From Lacticaseibacillus zeae DSM 20178 = KCTC 3804 (GTDB lineage Bacteria; Bacillota; Bacilli; Lactobacillales; Lactobacillaceae): 64,000 nt of DNA. The DNA is taken from the NCBI RefSeq assembly GCF_000260435.1, contig NZ_BACQ01000009.1:1-64000 (forward strand), in the 5' to 3' direction. Under the pieces are notes generated by a model that saw nothing but the letters and a program-made list of their open reading frames with translations, was not told the origin of the DNA and did no database searches. The translations under genes were made by a program, and so were the position numbers. Shown here one piece after another: positions 54,190-64,000 of this stretch (position 1 is the stretch's first letter; each line of letters starts with the position of its first letter).

Positions 54190-57100
54190 ATGGGGCTGCA
54201 GTTTATTTTAGGTGACGCAACGAGGGATCATGCGCAAACTATGGCAACCATGATCCAGGAGCAACTCGCTGCGGATCCGCAAAATCAGATTTTCTTTTTA
54301 GTGCCAAACCATATTAAATTTGAAGCAGAAATCGATCTTCTCAAACGCTTGCGCCAATTGCAACAAGGTGAGGCGAATGCGTACGCTCAGAGTCGGGTGC
54401 AAGTACTGTCATTTTCGCGTCTGGCCTGGTTTTATTTGAAAAACACGCCACTTTATCAACAACCACGGCTTGATCAGGCAAGCAATACCATGTTGGTGGC
54501 CAAAATTCTGGCTGATCGGCAAGACGACTTGACCATTTATGCCGGTGAAGCGCAACACACCGGTTTCGTGACGCAACTTGCCGATCAATTAAGCGAGTTG
54601 ATGATCGGCCGAATTACTGCCGAAGATTTGATGCATACGGTATCGGCCTTGGCTCCCGGTAATCGGCATCGCGCGAAGTTGCGTGACTTAGGGATCATCC
54701 TTGACCAATATGAAGCAGAAATCGGCCCTTATGCCACAACTGCAAGTTTACTGAGTGGCTTGCAGCAAGCCATGCGCACGCAGGATCTAAGCCATACGTT
54801 TATCTATCTCAATCATTTTAACGTGTTTTCTGCTTCTGAGTCTGCGTTAGTCGAAACCATGCTCGAAACGGCCGCCGAGGTAACGCTCGGGTTAGTGTTG
54901 AATAAGCCATATCCGCTTAATCCGCCAGTTGCTCCGAACTTATTTTTACCCGCCGGTCGACTTTACCAACGGCTTTATCAAAAAGCGAAAACGCTGCAAG
55001 TTCCGATTCGTCCGGATCGCTTTGCGGCACCGCGTCAAATCAGTCGCGGTATGCAACAAGTTGCAAATTGGTGGGAGGCCAATACTGACTTGCAACCATC
55101 AACAGCTCCGACTTCTGAAACCGCTGAGCAAATTCATCTGGCCATCGCGACCGATCCGTATCAGGAACTGCGGCATGTGGCTCAGCACATTTATCGCGCA
55201 GTTCGGCATGGTGCCCGCTATCGTGATTTCCTGATTTTAGCACGACGATTGGAACCCTATGCAACCGTCATTCCGGCAATTTTTGCCGAATTTTCGATCC
55301 CGCAGTTTACCGATTTGCAACGGCCGATGAAGGACCATCCGCTAGTTGTCTTGATGGAAAGTCTATTTGCGATTCAAAAACACGATTACCAGTATCAGGA
55401 TGTCATGCGTCTGCTGCACACAGAACTATTGCTGCCGGAAGGGATGACACTGGCCGAATTTCGGGATGCGGTGGACACAACGGATAACCACCTGGTACGG
55501 ACGGGCATTGCCGGGAAGCAGCGCTGGACGCAGGCAGCGGCATGGCGTTATTTTCAACGTAATCCCGACGCCGATGACCCGCAGATGGATCCTGAAGCGG
55601 TCAAAACCGCGCAAATCAATGCCATTAAAACGTTGATCGCCCAAACCGTGCCAACGTTGCTAAAACAATGGCAGACCGCCAAAACCGGAGCGGAGGCGGC
55701 AAGCGACCTGTATCGCTGGTTGGACGCAAATGGCGTTGTTGATCAACTACGCGCTTGGCGGCAAACTGCCAGTGACGAAGGTGATCTGACCCGCAGCCGT
55801 GCCCATGAGCAGGCGTGGACCACTTTTACTGCATTATTGGACGACTATGTCACCATTTTGGGCAGTGCCAAATTTGACCGGGAGCAGTTTCACGAATTGC
55901 TCGCGGCTGGGTTTGCGAGTGCCACGTATACCCAGATTCCGGCGACGCTTGACGCGGTTGTCATTTCCGAAACCGGTTTGGTGCGGTTAGCGAAGGCAAA
56001 ACACGTTTTCGTCATTGGCGCAACCAACACGGCCATGCCGGATGTTCCGACCGATGATGGCGTGTTGAACAGTGAGGAGCGCCAATTGTTGGCTGCCCAG
56101 TTGCCGGATGATCGCTTCCTGCCTGAACAGGGCCCGGCAACGACTTTAGGCGATCCGTTTATCAACTATCTTGGTTTTATGGCAGCGTCAGACGAATTGA
56201 CGTTGAGCTATCCGGTTCAAAATGCCCAGGAAAACAACGAAAATCAGGCCTCACCTTATTTTCAGCAAATGGGGAATGCACTGCACCTAACGCCAACCGC
56301 TTGGGCGCCGGTTTCGCTGACAACGCCAGTCGAAACCGTTTTAGGCAGTCCGCGGGCAATGTTGAGCGACTTTGTCCGGGCCGCCGGTGATGCCCAACAA
56401 CAAAAATTGCCGTTGGGGAAAGCGTGGCAAAACGTTTTGGCGGCGTTAAAACAAACCGCTTTGGCAACGTTATCCCGCCGCCTCTCTGGTAGTCTCACTT
56501 ATCAGAATGATCCGGGACACCTTGATCCGGATTTAGCTATCCAACTTTACGGGCGGGACATGAATGTCTCGGTTTCCCGGCTTGAAACTTACTATCTGAA
56601 CCACTTTGAATATTTTCTCAAGTACGGCTTGCTCCTGCAACCGCGTCCGGAGTTTGAACTTTCACCAGCCGACACGGGCAGTCTGTTCCATGCGGTGCTG
56701 GATCGGTATTTGACCCAACTACGCGAAGAACATATGACATTGGCAGATGTTGACCCATCTGCTATCAGCGCCGCCGTTCCGCCGCTTGTTGAAGACATTG
56801 CCAGTCAGCCGGGTTATGAAATTCTCGGCAGTACGCATCGCATGCTCTATCTGACCAGACGTTTAAGCCAGCTACTGATCCAAGTACTGGTTAACATGCG
56901 CCAGCAACAACAACGCAGCGGTTTTCGTCCGATGCGCACCGAATTGCAATTTGGCCGGATCGGGGACACCAAAGGCTTACCGGGATTATCCTGGCCGTTG
57001 CCGCATGGTGGGCGCGTCAACGTCCGCGGCAAAATCGACCGCTTAGATGTTTATCGCGAACCGGATGCGCGCCGCTTTATCATTGTTGACTATAAGAGTA

Positions 57101-57729
57101 CCCAGCATCGGTTTAATGACAGTGATGCCTATTACGGAATTGCCTTGCAAATGCTGACGTACATTGAAGCCATGACAAACGTTCCTGTCGACCCGCCGTT
57201 TGTAGCGGCCGGCGCACTGTATTTCCATCTTCAGGATCCAACGCTTCAATACACGCCGACTTTGGAACCGGTCATTGAGCGGCTCAAGAAATTCAAATAT
57301 TTGGGTTTTCTGGTTGCCAATCATGGTGACGAACTCACCGCGGTTGATCGTACGATTTCACCGGAAAGTGGCGGCGCCAGCGAGGTTGCTCCGTTAGGGT
57401 TTAAAAAAGATGGCAGCTTCAACCGTAGCCAGTCGAATATTTTAACGCCGGATGATTTACGCGCCTACTTGGCACACAATCAAGCGCTGATCATCGATGC
57501 GGCCACTCAGATTCTCTCCGGCAATATTGACCTGACGCCATTCCAATACGGTCAATCCTCAGAAGTCGTCAGCCGCAGTGATTACCAAAGCATCATGCTT
57601 TTTGATCCGGCAACCGGTTTTGACCATTATCACCATGTTCCTAAATTAAAACGGAAAGATGTCATCAACCGCCTCACAACGGACCCTAAGCAGACGCCAG
57701 ATTCTAAAAAGGAGACACCGCAATCATGA
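54190..57729 (+). CDS. rexB: ATP-dependent nuclease subunit B (RexB/AddB)
   Basis: Partner of RexA in the AddAB/RexAB helicase-nuclease that processes double-strand breaks, 1179 residues. The N terminus (GLQFILGDATRDHAQ) keeps the fold but lacks a Walker A lysine. The C-terminal nuclease domain has GSLFHAVLDRYL, GKIDRLDVY and IIVDYKST, the RecB-type catalytic motifs. I see no cysteine in the protein, so the 4Fe-4S site of Bacillus AddB is missing. GAGGAGG stands 6 nt before the ATG at 54190; the long in-frame extension upstream overlaps mvk antisense and is rejected. Confidence 0.95.
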   Translation: MGLQFILGDATRDHAQTMATMIQEQLAADPQNQIFFLVPNHIKFEAEIDLLKRLRQLQQGEANAYAQSRVQVLSFSRLAWFYLKNTPLYQQPRLDQASNTMLVAKILADRQDDLTIYAGEAQHTGFVTQLADQLSELMIGRITAEDLMHTVSALAPGNRHRAKLRDLGIILDQYEAEIGPYATTASLLSGLQQAMRTQDLSHTFIYLNHFNVFSASESALVETMLETAAEVTLGLVLNKPYPLNPPVAPNLFLPAGRLYQRLYQKAKTLQVPIRPDRFAAPRQISRGMQQVANWWEANTDLQPSTAPTSETAEQIHLAIATDPYQELRHVAQHIYRAVRHGARYRDFLILARRLEPYATVIPAIFAEFSIPQFTDLQRPMKDHPLVVLMESLFAIQKHDYQYQDVMRLLHTELLLPEGMTLAEFRDAVDTTDNHLVRTGIAGKQRWTQAAAWRYFQRNPDADDPQMDPEAVKTAQINAIKTLIAQTVPTLLKQWQTAKTGAEAASDLYRWLDANGVVDQLRAWRQTASDEGDLTRSRAHEQAWTTFTALLDDYVTILGSAKFDREQFHELLAAGFASATYTQIPATLDAVVISETGLVRLAKAKHVFVIGATNTAMPDVPTDDGVLNSEERQLLAAQLPDDRFLPEQGPATTLGDPFINYLGFMAASDELTLSYPVQNAQENNENQASPYFQQMGNALHLTPTAWAPVSLTTPVETVLGSPRAMLSDFVRAAGDAQQQKLPLGKAWQNVLAALKQTALATLSRRLSGSLTYQNDPGHLDPDLAIQLYGRDMNVSVSRLETYYLNHFEYFLKYGLLLQPRPEFELSPADTGSLFHAVLDRYLTQLREEHMTLADVDPSAISAAVPPLVEDIASQPGYEILGSTHRMLYLTRRLSQLLIQVLVNMRQQQQRSGFRPMRTELQFGRIGDTKGLPGLSWPLPHGGRVNVRGKIDRLDVYREPDARRFIIVDYKSTQHRFNDSDAYYGIALQMLTYIEAMTNVPVDPPFVAAGALYFHLQDPTLQYTPTLEPVIERLKKFKYLGFLVANHGDELTAVDRTISPESGGASEVAPLGFKKDGSFNRSQSNILTPDDLRAYLAHNQALIIDAATQILSGNIDLTPFQYGQSSEVVSRSDYQSIMLFDPATGFDHYHHVPKLKRKDVINRLTTDPKQTPDSKKETPQS

Positions 57730-60700
57730 CAAAATTTACTTCGTCTCAACAAGCAGCGATTGAGCATCATGGCCATGATGTGCTGGTTTCTGCTTCTGCC
57801 GGCAGCGGCAAAACAACGGTGTTAGTTGAACGGATTATCCAAAAGATCCTCAAACAGCATGCCGATATCACCAGAATGTTGATCGTCACTTTTACCCGCG
57901 CAGCAACCGCCGAAATGCGGACCAAAATTCAATCGGCGTTAAAGCAGACCCTGACGCAAAAACGGCATGAACTTAATGCAGAGGACCGCCGCCATTTAGC
58001 CAATCAGATTGCGATGGTGAATGCGGCCAAAATCAGTACTTTGGATGCTTTTAGCCTGCAGATTGTCCAAACTTATTATTACGTCATCGATCTCGATCCT
58101 GGTTTTCGGTTACTCACGGATGAAACAGAACGTTACATGTTGCAGGAACGCGTGTGGAATGACTTACGCGAGCAATTCTATGCTGGTGACGATGCCGCGG
58201 CTTTTGAACAGTTAACGGCTAATTTTAGCGGTGACCGGGATGATAGTGGCCTCCAGGATTTGATGTTTGAGCTAATGCGTCAAGCAGCGGCGACGACCGA
58301 TCCTGAAGCCTATTTGCGGCAATTAGCCGAACCGTATGCACCCGAGGCATGGGAGCAAACCTTCAACACCCAAATCTGGCCGCGGATGAAACAGAAATTA
58401 CTGCAAATGACCACGGATCTCACCCAAGCAGCAGCGCTGGCCGATCAATTACCCAATCCGATCTGGCATCGCCAAATCGAAGCTGATCTAGCGCCACTGC
58501 AACATTTATTGGAAAATGCTGCCCCGGCTTATGACACTGTCCGCAACGTCTTGGTTGATCATCAATTTGCAAAATGGTCGGGCGTTAGGAAGGGGCTGGA
58601 TGACAACGATCAGGCGACCAAAAAGGAGGCGAAACAATTACGTGACGCGGCCAAAACCACGTGGCAAAAACAAGTCGCGCCGGAATTTGCGCTGACAGGT
58701 GAACAAATCAAGGATCTGCTGCAAACGGTTCAGCCAATGATACAAATGCTGACAAAAGTAGCGCTACAGTTTTTGGCGGCCTTAACCGCTGAAAAAGCAG
58801 ATCGTCATGTCCAGGATTATAGCGACATCGCTCACAACGCATTACGAATTCTGCAGCAGCAAGATCCCCAAACCGGCGCGCCGATTGCCGAGAATTATCG
58901 TGCTAGCTTCGATGAAGTGATGGTGGACGAATATCAGGATATCAGCCCGCTGCAGGAGGCATTACTAGCAGCTGTCAGCACGACTAACCCAGGCGACAGA
59001 TTTATGGTGGGAGACGTCAAGCAAAGCATCTATGGCTTTCGATTAGCCGATCCGCAACTCTTCATTCACAAATATCAGTCTTTCGCCGATCAACCTAGTG
59101 ATCCTGCCGCTCCCGAACGGATTATTTTGGCAGAGAACTTCCGCTCAACCAAGAACGTGCTGGCATTCACCAATCTTATTTTCAGCCAGATCATGGATCC
59201 CGAGGTAGGGGACTTAAGCTACGATGATCGCGCCGCTTTGAAGTATGGGGCTGTTGATTACAGCGAATGCCATCCGGCGGTCAAAATGCTGTTATACAGC
59301 AAGGCCACCTCAGATGAGGATGACGAGAGTACTGATGCACCTGATTTGCCTGAAAGTGAAGACGATGATGAACCTTTAGATGTCGCGACCGGTCAAACCC
59401 AAATGGTCATTGCCGAAATTCAGCGGTTGGTCGAGGATCCGGAAGCGAAGTTATGGGATCGGGCGAATCAAACTTACCGCCGTATCCATTATCGTGACAT
59501 CACCTTGTTAACCCGCCAAACCACGCAAAACAGTCTGATCCAGACACAGTTTGCTGCAGCCGGCGTGCCGCTGTTCGTGGCAGATACGAAGAATTTCTTT
59601 AAAACCACTGAATTGATGGTCATGCTTGCGTTGCTTAAGATTATTGACAACCCTAAACAGGATATTCCATTAGTTGCCGTGTTGCGTTCGCCGATTGTCG
59701 GACTGTCAGCGGATCAACTAGCGCTCATTCGCTTAGCAGCCAAACAGGTTCCTTACTATGATGCGGTCACTGCCTTTTTGGCTGCGACACCGTCCACGCC
59801 GCTAGCCAAGCAAACGCACGCAACACTCACACAATTTTTCCAGCAATTAAAGCATTTTCGCGACCTTGCGCGGGAAAATGATCTTGTGACCTTGCTATGG
59901 GCGATTTATCAAGAAACCGGTTTTCTCGATTATGTCGGTGGAACCCCCGGTGGCAGTCAACGTCAGGCCAATCTGCAAGTCTTGATTGATCGGGCCCAGA
60001 CGTATGAGTCAGGTGGATTTAAGGGCCTGTTTGCCTTTATTCATTTCATCACGCTCATGCAGAAACAGGATCAGGACCTCACCACACCTGCCCAAGTCGA
60101 TCCGGATCAAGACGCGGTTAGATTAATGACGATTCATAAAAGTAAGGGCCTCGAATTCCCGGTCGTTTTTGTGATGCAAACCAATAAACATTTTAATCGA
60201 CGCGATCAACGTGGCGCGGCCATTTTGACTAAAAATGGCATCGGCGTTAAATGGCTGGATCCGGAAACCCGGGTTGAATACGAATTACCGCAGTATCAGG
60301 CCGCAAAAGCCGCCCGCCAGAATCAGACGCTTGCTGAAGAAATGCGTCTGCTGTATGTTGCCTTAACCCGAGCGCAGCAACGTCTATACGTTGTTGGCGC
60401 AACGATGAGCGGCCAGCAACTGACATCTGCCGACAAGACAGTGGCAAGGTGGGCTAAAGAAGCAGAAGGCGAAGAACTGGTGCTGGCTCCCCAAGTTCGC
60501 AGCGCGGCAACGAATTACCTGGATTGGATCGGCCCAGCATTGATTCGCCATCCCCAAGTCAAAGGTTTAGCCGAAACTACCGTAAAGCCAGCGCTCATCG
60601 GTGATTCAACCGAATTTGCCATTGAAATCGAGGTTAATCCGCAAGTTAAACCGGCGGTCACCACTACAAAATCGGCTCCGGCTGAAGCGCCGTCACTCGA

Positions 60701-61436
60701 CTTAAGTAACTGGTTCAAGCAGCAGTATCCATTTCAGGCCGCGACCACCACTGCCGGCTTCCAAAGTGTTTCTGAAATCAAACGGGCCTTTGATGACCCG
60801 GATACGATGGAATTGGTGAGTGCCGATCGGTTTTTGGGTCCACAACTGCCATTGGGAGATCTAGCCGCACCGGCATTTCTGAGCCAATCGGCAGGTGGCG
60901 CCAGTGCGACTGCTGTCGGCACGGCTACCCATTTGTTGTTACAACTGATAGACCTGACACAACCGGTGACGCATACAAGTCTTGATGAACTACGGCGCCA
61001 TCTGATAACCACGGGCGCTATCCCCAAGGAAGTAGCCGCCCGCATTGATTTATCCGCACTGGTGCGCTTTTTTGCGACTGACTTGGGTCGCCTGCTGCAA
61101 GCCAAACCGCAGCAGGTTCATCGAGAAGTGCCATTTTCCATGTTGTTGCCGGCAGATCGGTTATTCGAAGGCATGAAGGATGACCCCGGCGAAGATGTTC
61201 TGATTCACGGGATCATTGACGGTTATGTCAGTGATACCGATGGGGTGACACTTTTTGATTATAAAACGGATCACGAACCTAATCCCGATGTATTAGTCGC
61301 GCGTTATCGCGGTCAGCTGAATCTTTATGCACAGGCATTGACCCGGCTGCAACCCAACCCGGTTAATCATCGTTATCTGGTTTTGTTGCGGACCGGTACG
61401 ATTGTTGATTTGGTGGCGAACCCAATCGGGAAATAG
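57726..61436 (+). CDS. rexA: ATP-dependent helicase/nuclease subunit A (RexA/AddA)
   Basis: UvrD-type 3'-5' helicase with a C-terminal nuclease, 1236 residues. Walker A is VSASAGSGKTTVLVERI; further motifs are TFTRAATAEM, FDEVMVDEYQDISPLQ, GDVKQSIYGFR, RLMTIHKSKGLEFPVVF and LLYVALTRAQQRLYV. The nuclease motifs are VGTATHLLLQL, HGIIDGYVSD and LFDYKTD. Its ATG overlaps the rexB stop (ATGA). Confidence 0.97.
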   Translation: MTKFTSSQQAAIEHHGHDVLVSASAGSGKTTVLVERIIQKILKQHADITRMLIVTFTRAATAEMRTKIQSALKQTLTQKRHELNAEDRRHLANQIAMVNAAKISTLDAFSLQIVQTYYYVIDLDPGFRLLTDETERYMLQERVWNDLREQFYAGDDAAAFEQLTANFSGDRDDSGLQDLMFELMRQAAATTDPEAYLRQLAEPYAPEAWEQTFNTQIWPRMKQKLLQMTTDLTQAAALADQLPNPIWHRQIEADLAPLQHLLENAAPAYDTVRNVLVDHQFAKWSGVRKGLDDNDQATKKEAKQLRDAAKTTWQKQVAPEFALTGEQIKDLLQTVQPMIQMLTKVALQFLAALTAEKADRHVQDYSDIAHNALRILQQQDPQTGAPIAENYRASFDEVMVDEYQDISPLQEALLAAVSTTNPGDRFMVGDVKQSIYGFRLADPQLFIHKYQSFADQPSDPAAPERIILAENFRSTKNVLAFTNLIFSQIMDPEVGDLSYDDRAALKYGAVDYSECHPAVKMLLYSKATSDEDDESTDAPDLPESEDDDEPLDVATGQTQMVIAEIQRLVEDPEAKLWDRANQTYRRIHYRDITLLTRQTTQNSLIQTQFAAAGVPLFVADTKNFFKTTELMVMLALLKIIDNPKQDIPLVAVLRSPIVGLSADQLALIRLAAKQVPYYDAVTAFLAATPSTPLAKQTHATLTQFFQQLKHFRDLARENDLVTLLWAIYQETGFLDYVGGTPGGSQRQANLQVLIDRAQTYESGGFKGLFAFIHFITLMQKQDQDLTTPAQVDPDQDAVRLMTIHKSKGLEFPVVFVMQTNKHFNRRDQRGAAILTKNGIGVKWLDPETRVEYELPQYQAAKAARQNQTLAEEMRLLYVALTRAQQRLYVVGATMSGQQLTSADKTVARWAKEAEGEELVLAPQVRSAATNYLDWIGPALIRHPQVKGLAETTVKPALIGDSTEFAIEIEVNPQVKPAVTTTKSAPAEAPSLDLSNWFKQQYPFQAATTTAGFQSVSEIKRAFDDPDTMELVSADRFLGPQLPLGDLAAPAFLSQSAGGASATAVGTATHLLLQLIDLTQPVTHTSLDELRRHLITTGAIPKEVAARIDLSALVRFFATDLGRLLQAKPQQVHREVPFSMLLPADRLFEGMKDDPGEDVLIHGIIDGYVSDTDGVTLFDYKTDHEPNPDVLVARYRGQLNLYAQALTRLQPNPVNHRYLVLLRTGTIVDLVANPIGK

Positions 61437-61479
61437 TATGATAGACGTAGTATGTTTAGACAGGAATGGATAAGAATTT

Positions 61480-64000
61480 ATGAATGCTGACACCACGTTT
61501 GCCGTGGTCGATCTGGAAACAACCGGCACCAGCGTCAAAGATGGCGACCGGATGATTCAGTTCGGATGTGCCTTACTGCGCCATGGCAAAATCATTCAAA
61601 CAATTTCACAAATGGTTAATCCTGATCGTTCGGTGCCGCAGACCATTCAACGGCTGACAGGGATTAATCCCGATTGGTTAGTCGCAGCACCGTATTTTGA
61701 CGAAGTGGCACCGGTCTTACACCGCTTGCTGACAAACACGGTTTTTGTTGCGCACAACGTTAATTTCGATTATCCATTTTTGAATGCGGAATTTGAACGG
61801 GTGGGCCTGCCAAAATTGCAGTTAGAAGCCATTGATACTGTTGAACTGGCGCAGGTTTTGCTACCGGAAATCAGCAGTTTTCGCCTGAGCGATTTAACCG
61901 CGTATCTGTCCATTCAACACGATAATCCGCATCAAGCCGACAGTGACGCGATCAGTACCGGCAAGCTGCTATTACAATTAACCAAACGATTTCAGGAACT
62001 GCCAACTCCGACCCAGCAGGCACTAATTCAGCATCGCGGCGGATTTATTCGGGAAACCGGCGATTACCTCAACCTGATTGCGACACCGCCGAAACCGCTT
62101 AAAAAAGCTTACGTTCAGGTCGGTTCGTTGGTGCTGCGGCGGCCCGTGACACCGGCAACTGACTTTGCACTTGCAGGCGCTTATCCGGCAACCGACTTAG
62201 CCAAAAAGCATCTGTTGCAACCGCGTTATCGGTTTCGCAAGGCACAGGCCAAAATGATGGATGCCATCTTTGCCCATACGCATCAACCTGAGCAACCGTT
62301 ATTTGTAGAAGCCGGGACGGGGTTAGGGAAGACATTAGGCTATTTATTACCTTATGCTTACGCCGCAACCCCCGAGCACAAACTGGTGATTGCAACGCCA
62401 ACATTGGTTTTGCAAACTCAGCTGATGCAGAAAGCCATTCCAGCGCTCAACGACTTGCTAGGGCGCACGGTGCCAAGTGTGGAAGTCAAAAGCCCGCAGC
62501 ATTACCTGGATCTAAATAAATTTGCTGCCAGCTTGCATCAAGAAGCACCGACACGGCAAACCCAGTTACTGCAAATGAAATTGCTGGTTTGGCTGACCCA
62601 GACGACGACAGGCGATTTGGACGAGTTACATCTCACGACATATCGTGCGCCCTTGTTTTTGCAGATTCGGCATACCGGCGATGTCGGAACGCCGTTTACC
62701 AATCCGTTTTATACGTTGGATTTTTATCGGCGTCTGCAAACGGCCATGGACGCAGCGGTGATTGTGGTCACGAATCATGCCTTTCTTGCGCGCCATGTCG
62801 AGCAACTTGCAGGTGGACAGCCATTTTTGGTGGTGGATGAAGCACAGCATTTCGCGGATAACACCGCAGCAGCGTTCGCCCAACATATGGCGTTAGGCCA
62901 TTTGCGGCGTCAGTTGCGGCATCTATGGCAGTTAAGCGATCCCGATGAATCTCACTCCTTAGTTGCGGTCTATCAAAGCGAGCCGGCGATGCAAATGGTT
63001 CTGCGACAACTACATCAGTTAACGGAAACGGCGCAAACAACCGTCACCACTTTACAGCAAGACATCTACCGGCACTTTTTCCACGGCAAAACGACGGCGA
63101 CGTCCGGCTTTGTCAGTTTAAGTCTGGATCCGGCCGCAGTCGACTGGCTACGTGAAACCCAGTCAGATAAGGTTAAACTATTAATCAAAGTCATTGGTCG
63201 GCTGACAGTGACGGCAGATAAACTGACAGCGGATTTTAATCAACGCCCACGGTTCTTTTTAAAAAGTGACGGTCAACGTTTTCAGGCACTGGCAGCATTG
63301 CGCATGAGTTTGGCTGATCAACGCAATCGGCTGCAGGAAATGCTTCGAAGATTGCCGGAGCTAATCAACGGCCGGGCTGCCGTTGGCTCAATTACCTTGA
63401 GCCAGGTGAAGGATGTGGCAAGCTTAGGCTTAAGTTGGGATGTTTTTCAAGTTGGCGCGGCGGTGCAACAGTTACTCCGGCAATTTACGGCACCGGTTTT
63501 CGTCGGCGCAACGTTGACGGCTGCCCGATCCTTTGATTTTTTGACCCGGCAACTAGGCTATCCTGAGCTCCCGGAAACAAGCTTCCTAAAACTTCGCAGT
63601 CCGTTTCATTATCGTGATCAAGCCAAGGTGTTGGTTGCAACAGATGCGCCAAACGCCAGCGAGGTGTCAGCACCAGCTTATGCGGACTACCTTGCTCAGG
63701 CAATTGAGCTGCTAGCCGATAATCAGCATCAAACCATTGTCCTGTTCAACTCTCTGACCGTGATTGAAGAGGTTTATCAGCGACTGGTTCATCGCCCCAT
63801 TGCTGATCACAAAGAACTGTTGGCACAAGGCGTGACCGGATCGGCGGAAAAGATTGCCAAGCGCTTTGCAGTCGGCGAGCAGAGTCTATTGTTAGGCGCG
63901 GCGAGTTTTTTTGAAGGCATCGACTATCCTGATCGCTTACTCGAAATGGTCATCTTAACCCGGTTACCGTTCGACGCACCGGAAGCGCCCATCACCAAAG
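61480..64000 (+). CDS. dinG: DinG-like helicase with N-terminal 3'-5' exonuclease (3' end cut by window)
   Basis: Open from ATG 61480 to the right edge (840 codons seen). Residues 1-165 are a DEDD exonuclease (FAVVDLETTGTSVKDGD, FVAHNVNFDYPFL, HQADSDAIST). From ~250 it is an SF2 XPD-like helicase: Walker A VEAGTGLGKTLGYLLPYAY, DEAQ box VVDEAQHFADN and the late GAASFFEGIDYPDRLLEMV. In place of the Fe-S cysteines it reads SPQHYLDLNKF, so no cluster is expected, as in Gram-positive DinG. The SD is weak (AGGA, ~14 nt away). It follows rexA by 43 bp. Confidence 0.95.
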   Translation, partial: MNADTTFAVVDLETTGTSVKDGDRMIQFGCALLRHGKIIQTISQMVNPDRSVPQTIQRLTGINPDWLVAAPYFDEVAPVLHRLLTNTVFVAHNVNFDYPFLNAEFERVGLPKLQLEAIDTVELAQVLLPEISSFRLSDLTAYLSIQHDNPHQADSDAISTGKLLLQLTKRFQELPTPTQQALIQHRGGFIRETGDYLNLIATPPKPLKKAYVQVGSLVLRRPVTPATDFALAGAYPATDLAKKHLLQPRYRFRKAQAKMMDAIFAHTHQPEQPLFVEAGTGLGKTLGYLLPYAYAATPEHKLVIATPTLVLQTQLMQKAIPALNDLLGRTVPSVEVKSPQHYLDLNKFAASLHQEAPTRQTQLLQMKLLVWLTQTTTGDLDELHLTTYRAPLFLQIRHTGDVGTPFTNPFYTLDFYRRLQTAMDAAVIVVTNHAFLARHVEQLAGGQPFLVVDEAQHFADNTAAAFAQHMALGHLRRQLRHLWQLSDPDESHSLVAVYQSEPAMQMVLRQLHQLTETAQTTVTTLQQDIYRHFFHGKTTATSGFVSLSLDPAAVDWLRETQSDKVKLLIKVIGRLTVTADKLTADFNQRPRFFLKSDGQRFQALAALRMSLADQRNRLQEMLRRLPELINGRAAVGSITLSQVKDVASLGLSWDVFQVGAAVQQLLRQFTAPVFVGATLTAARSFDFLTRQLGYPELPETSFLKLRSPFHYRDQAKVLVATDAPNASEVSAPAYADYLAQAIELLADNQHQTIVLFNSLTVIEEVYQRLVHRPIADHKELLAQGVTGSAEKIAKRFAVGEQSLLLGAASFFEGIDYPDRLLEMVILTRLPFDAPEAPITK

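Overview
This window is chromosomal core-genome DNA from a low-to-mid GC Gram-positive bacterium of the Lactobacillales. Gene order, protein sequences and the mevalonate route to isoprenoids point to the Lacticaseibacillus casei/paracasei/rhamnosus group; the exact species cannot be fixed from the sequence alone. No prophage, transposase, plasmid or CRISPR genes are seen.

Layout. 1-4.9 kb: class I heat-shock operon hrcA-grpE-dnaK-dnaJ (hrcA cut by the left edge). 5-7.1 kb: translation factor lepA behind two tandem palindromic repeats. 7.2-8.6 kb: three small minus-strand genes. 8.8-13.5 kb: recJ-apt, a YbaK-type deacylase, a DUF960 protein and an N-formylglutamate amidohydrolase. 13.7-17 kb: accessory-looking stretch with an Ltp-repeat surface protein, a long AT-rich gap, tRNA-Ser(CGA), small membrane proteins and a YxeA-like protein. 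17.1-24.1 kb: DNA glycosylase, DUF3013, prmA, rsmE, rel (stringent response), dtd and a HAD phosphatase. 24.2-29.8 kb: an SH3b amidase (minus), then a T-box controlled hisS-aspS operon and msrB. 30.1-33 kb: YitT-like protein, nfo, and the PPDK regulatory protein. 33.1-38.6 kb: rpsU-yqeY and phoH-ybeY-dgkA-cdd-era-recO. 38.8-45.3 kb: T-box, glyQS, dnaG-rpoD. 45.4-51 kb: trmK, Nif3-like, a tautomerase, a DUF59 protein, an orphan methyltransferase-like protein, an FtsX-like orphan, rsmF. 51.1-54.1 kb: mevalonate genes mvk-mvaD-fni on the minus strand. 54.2-64 kb: recombination/repair genes rexB(addB)-rexA(addA)-dinG, the last cut by the right edge.

The most interesting element is not a gene. It is a family of ~120 bp imperfect palindromes present as eight full copies plus several half copies and two internally deleted mini copies. 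They lie only between genes, mostly in leaders of translation and stress genes (lepA, rel, hisS, phoH, the glyQS T-box). Their arms show compensatory base changes between copies, so folding appears to be selected. Other points worth attention are promoters lying inside read-through terminator hairpins (msrB, possibly yitT), a hairpin attenuator-like leader before dnaG-rpoD, a dnaG start that may be an AUC codon, a hisS T-box with overlapping Asp and His specifier triplets, a histone-H1-like tail on sigma A, and a cysteine-free RexB.
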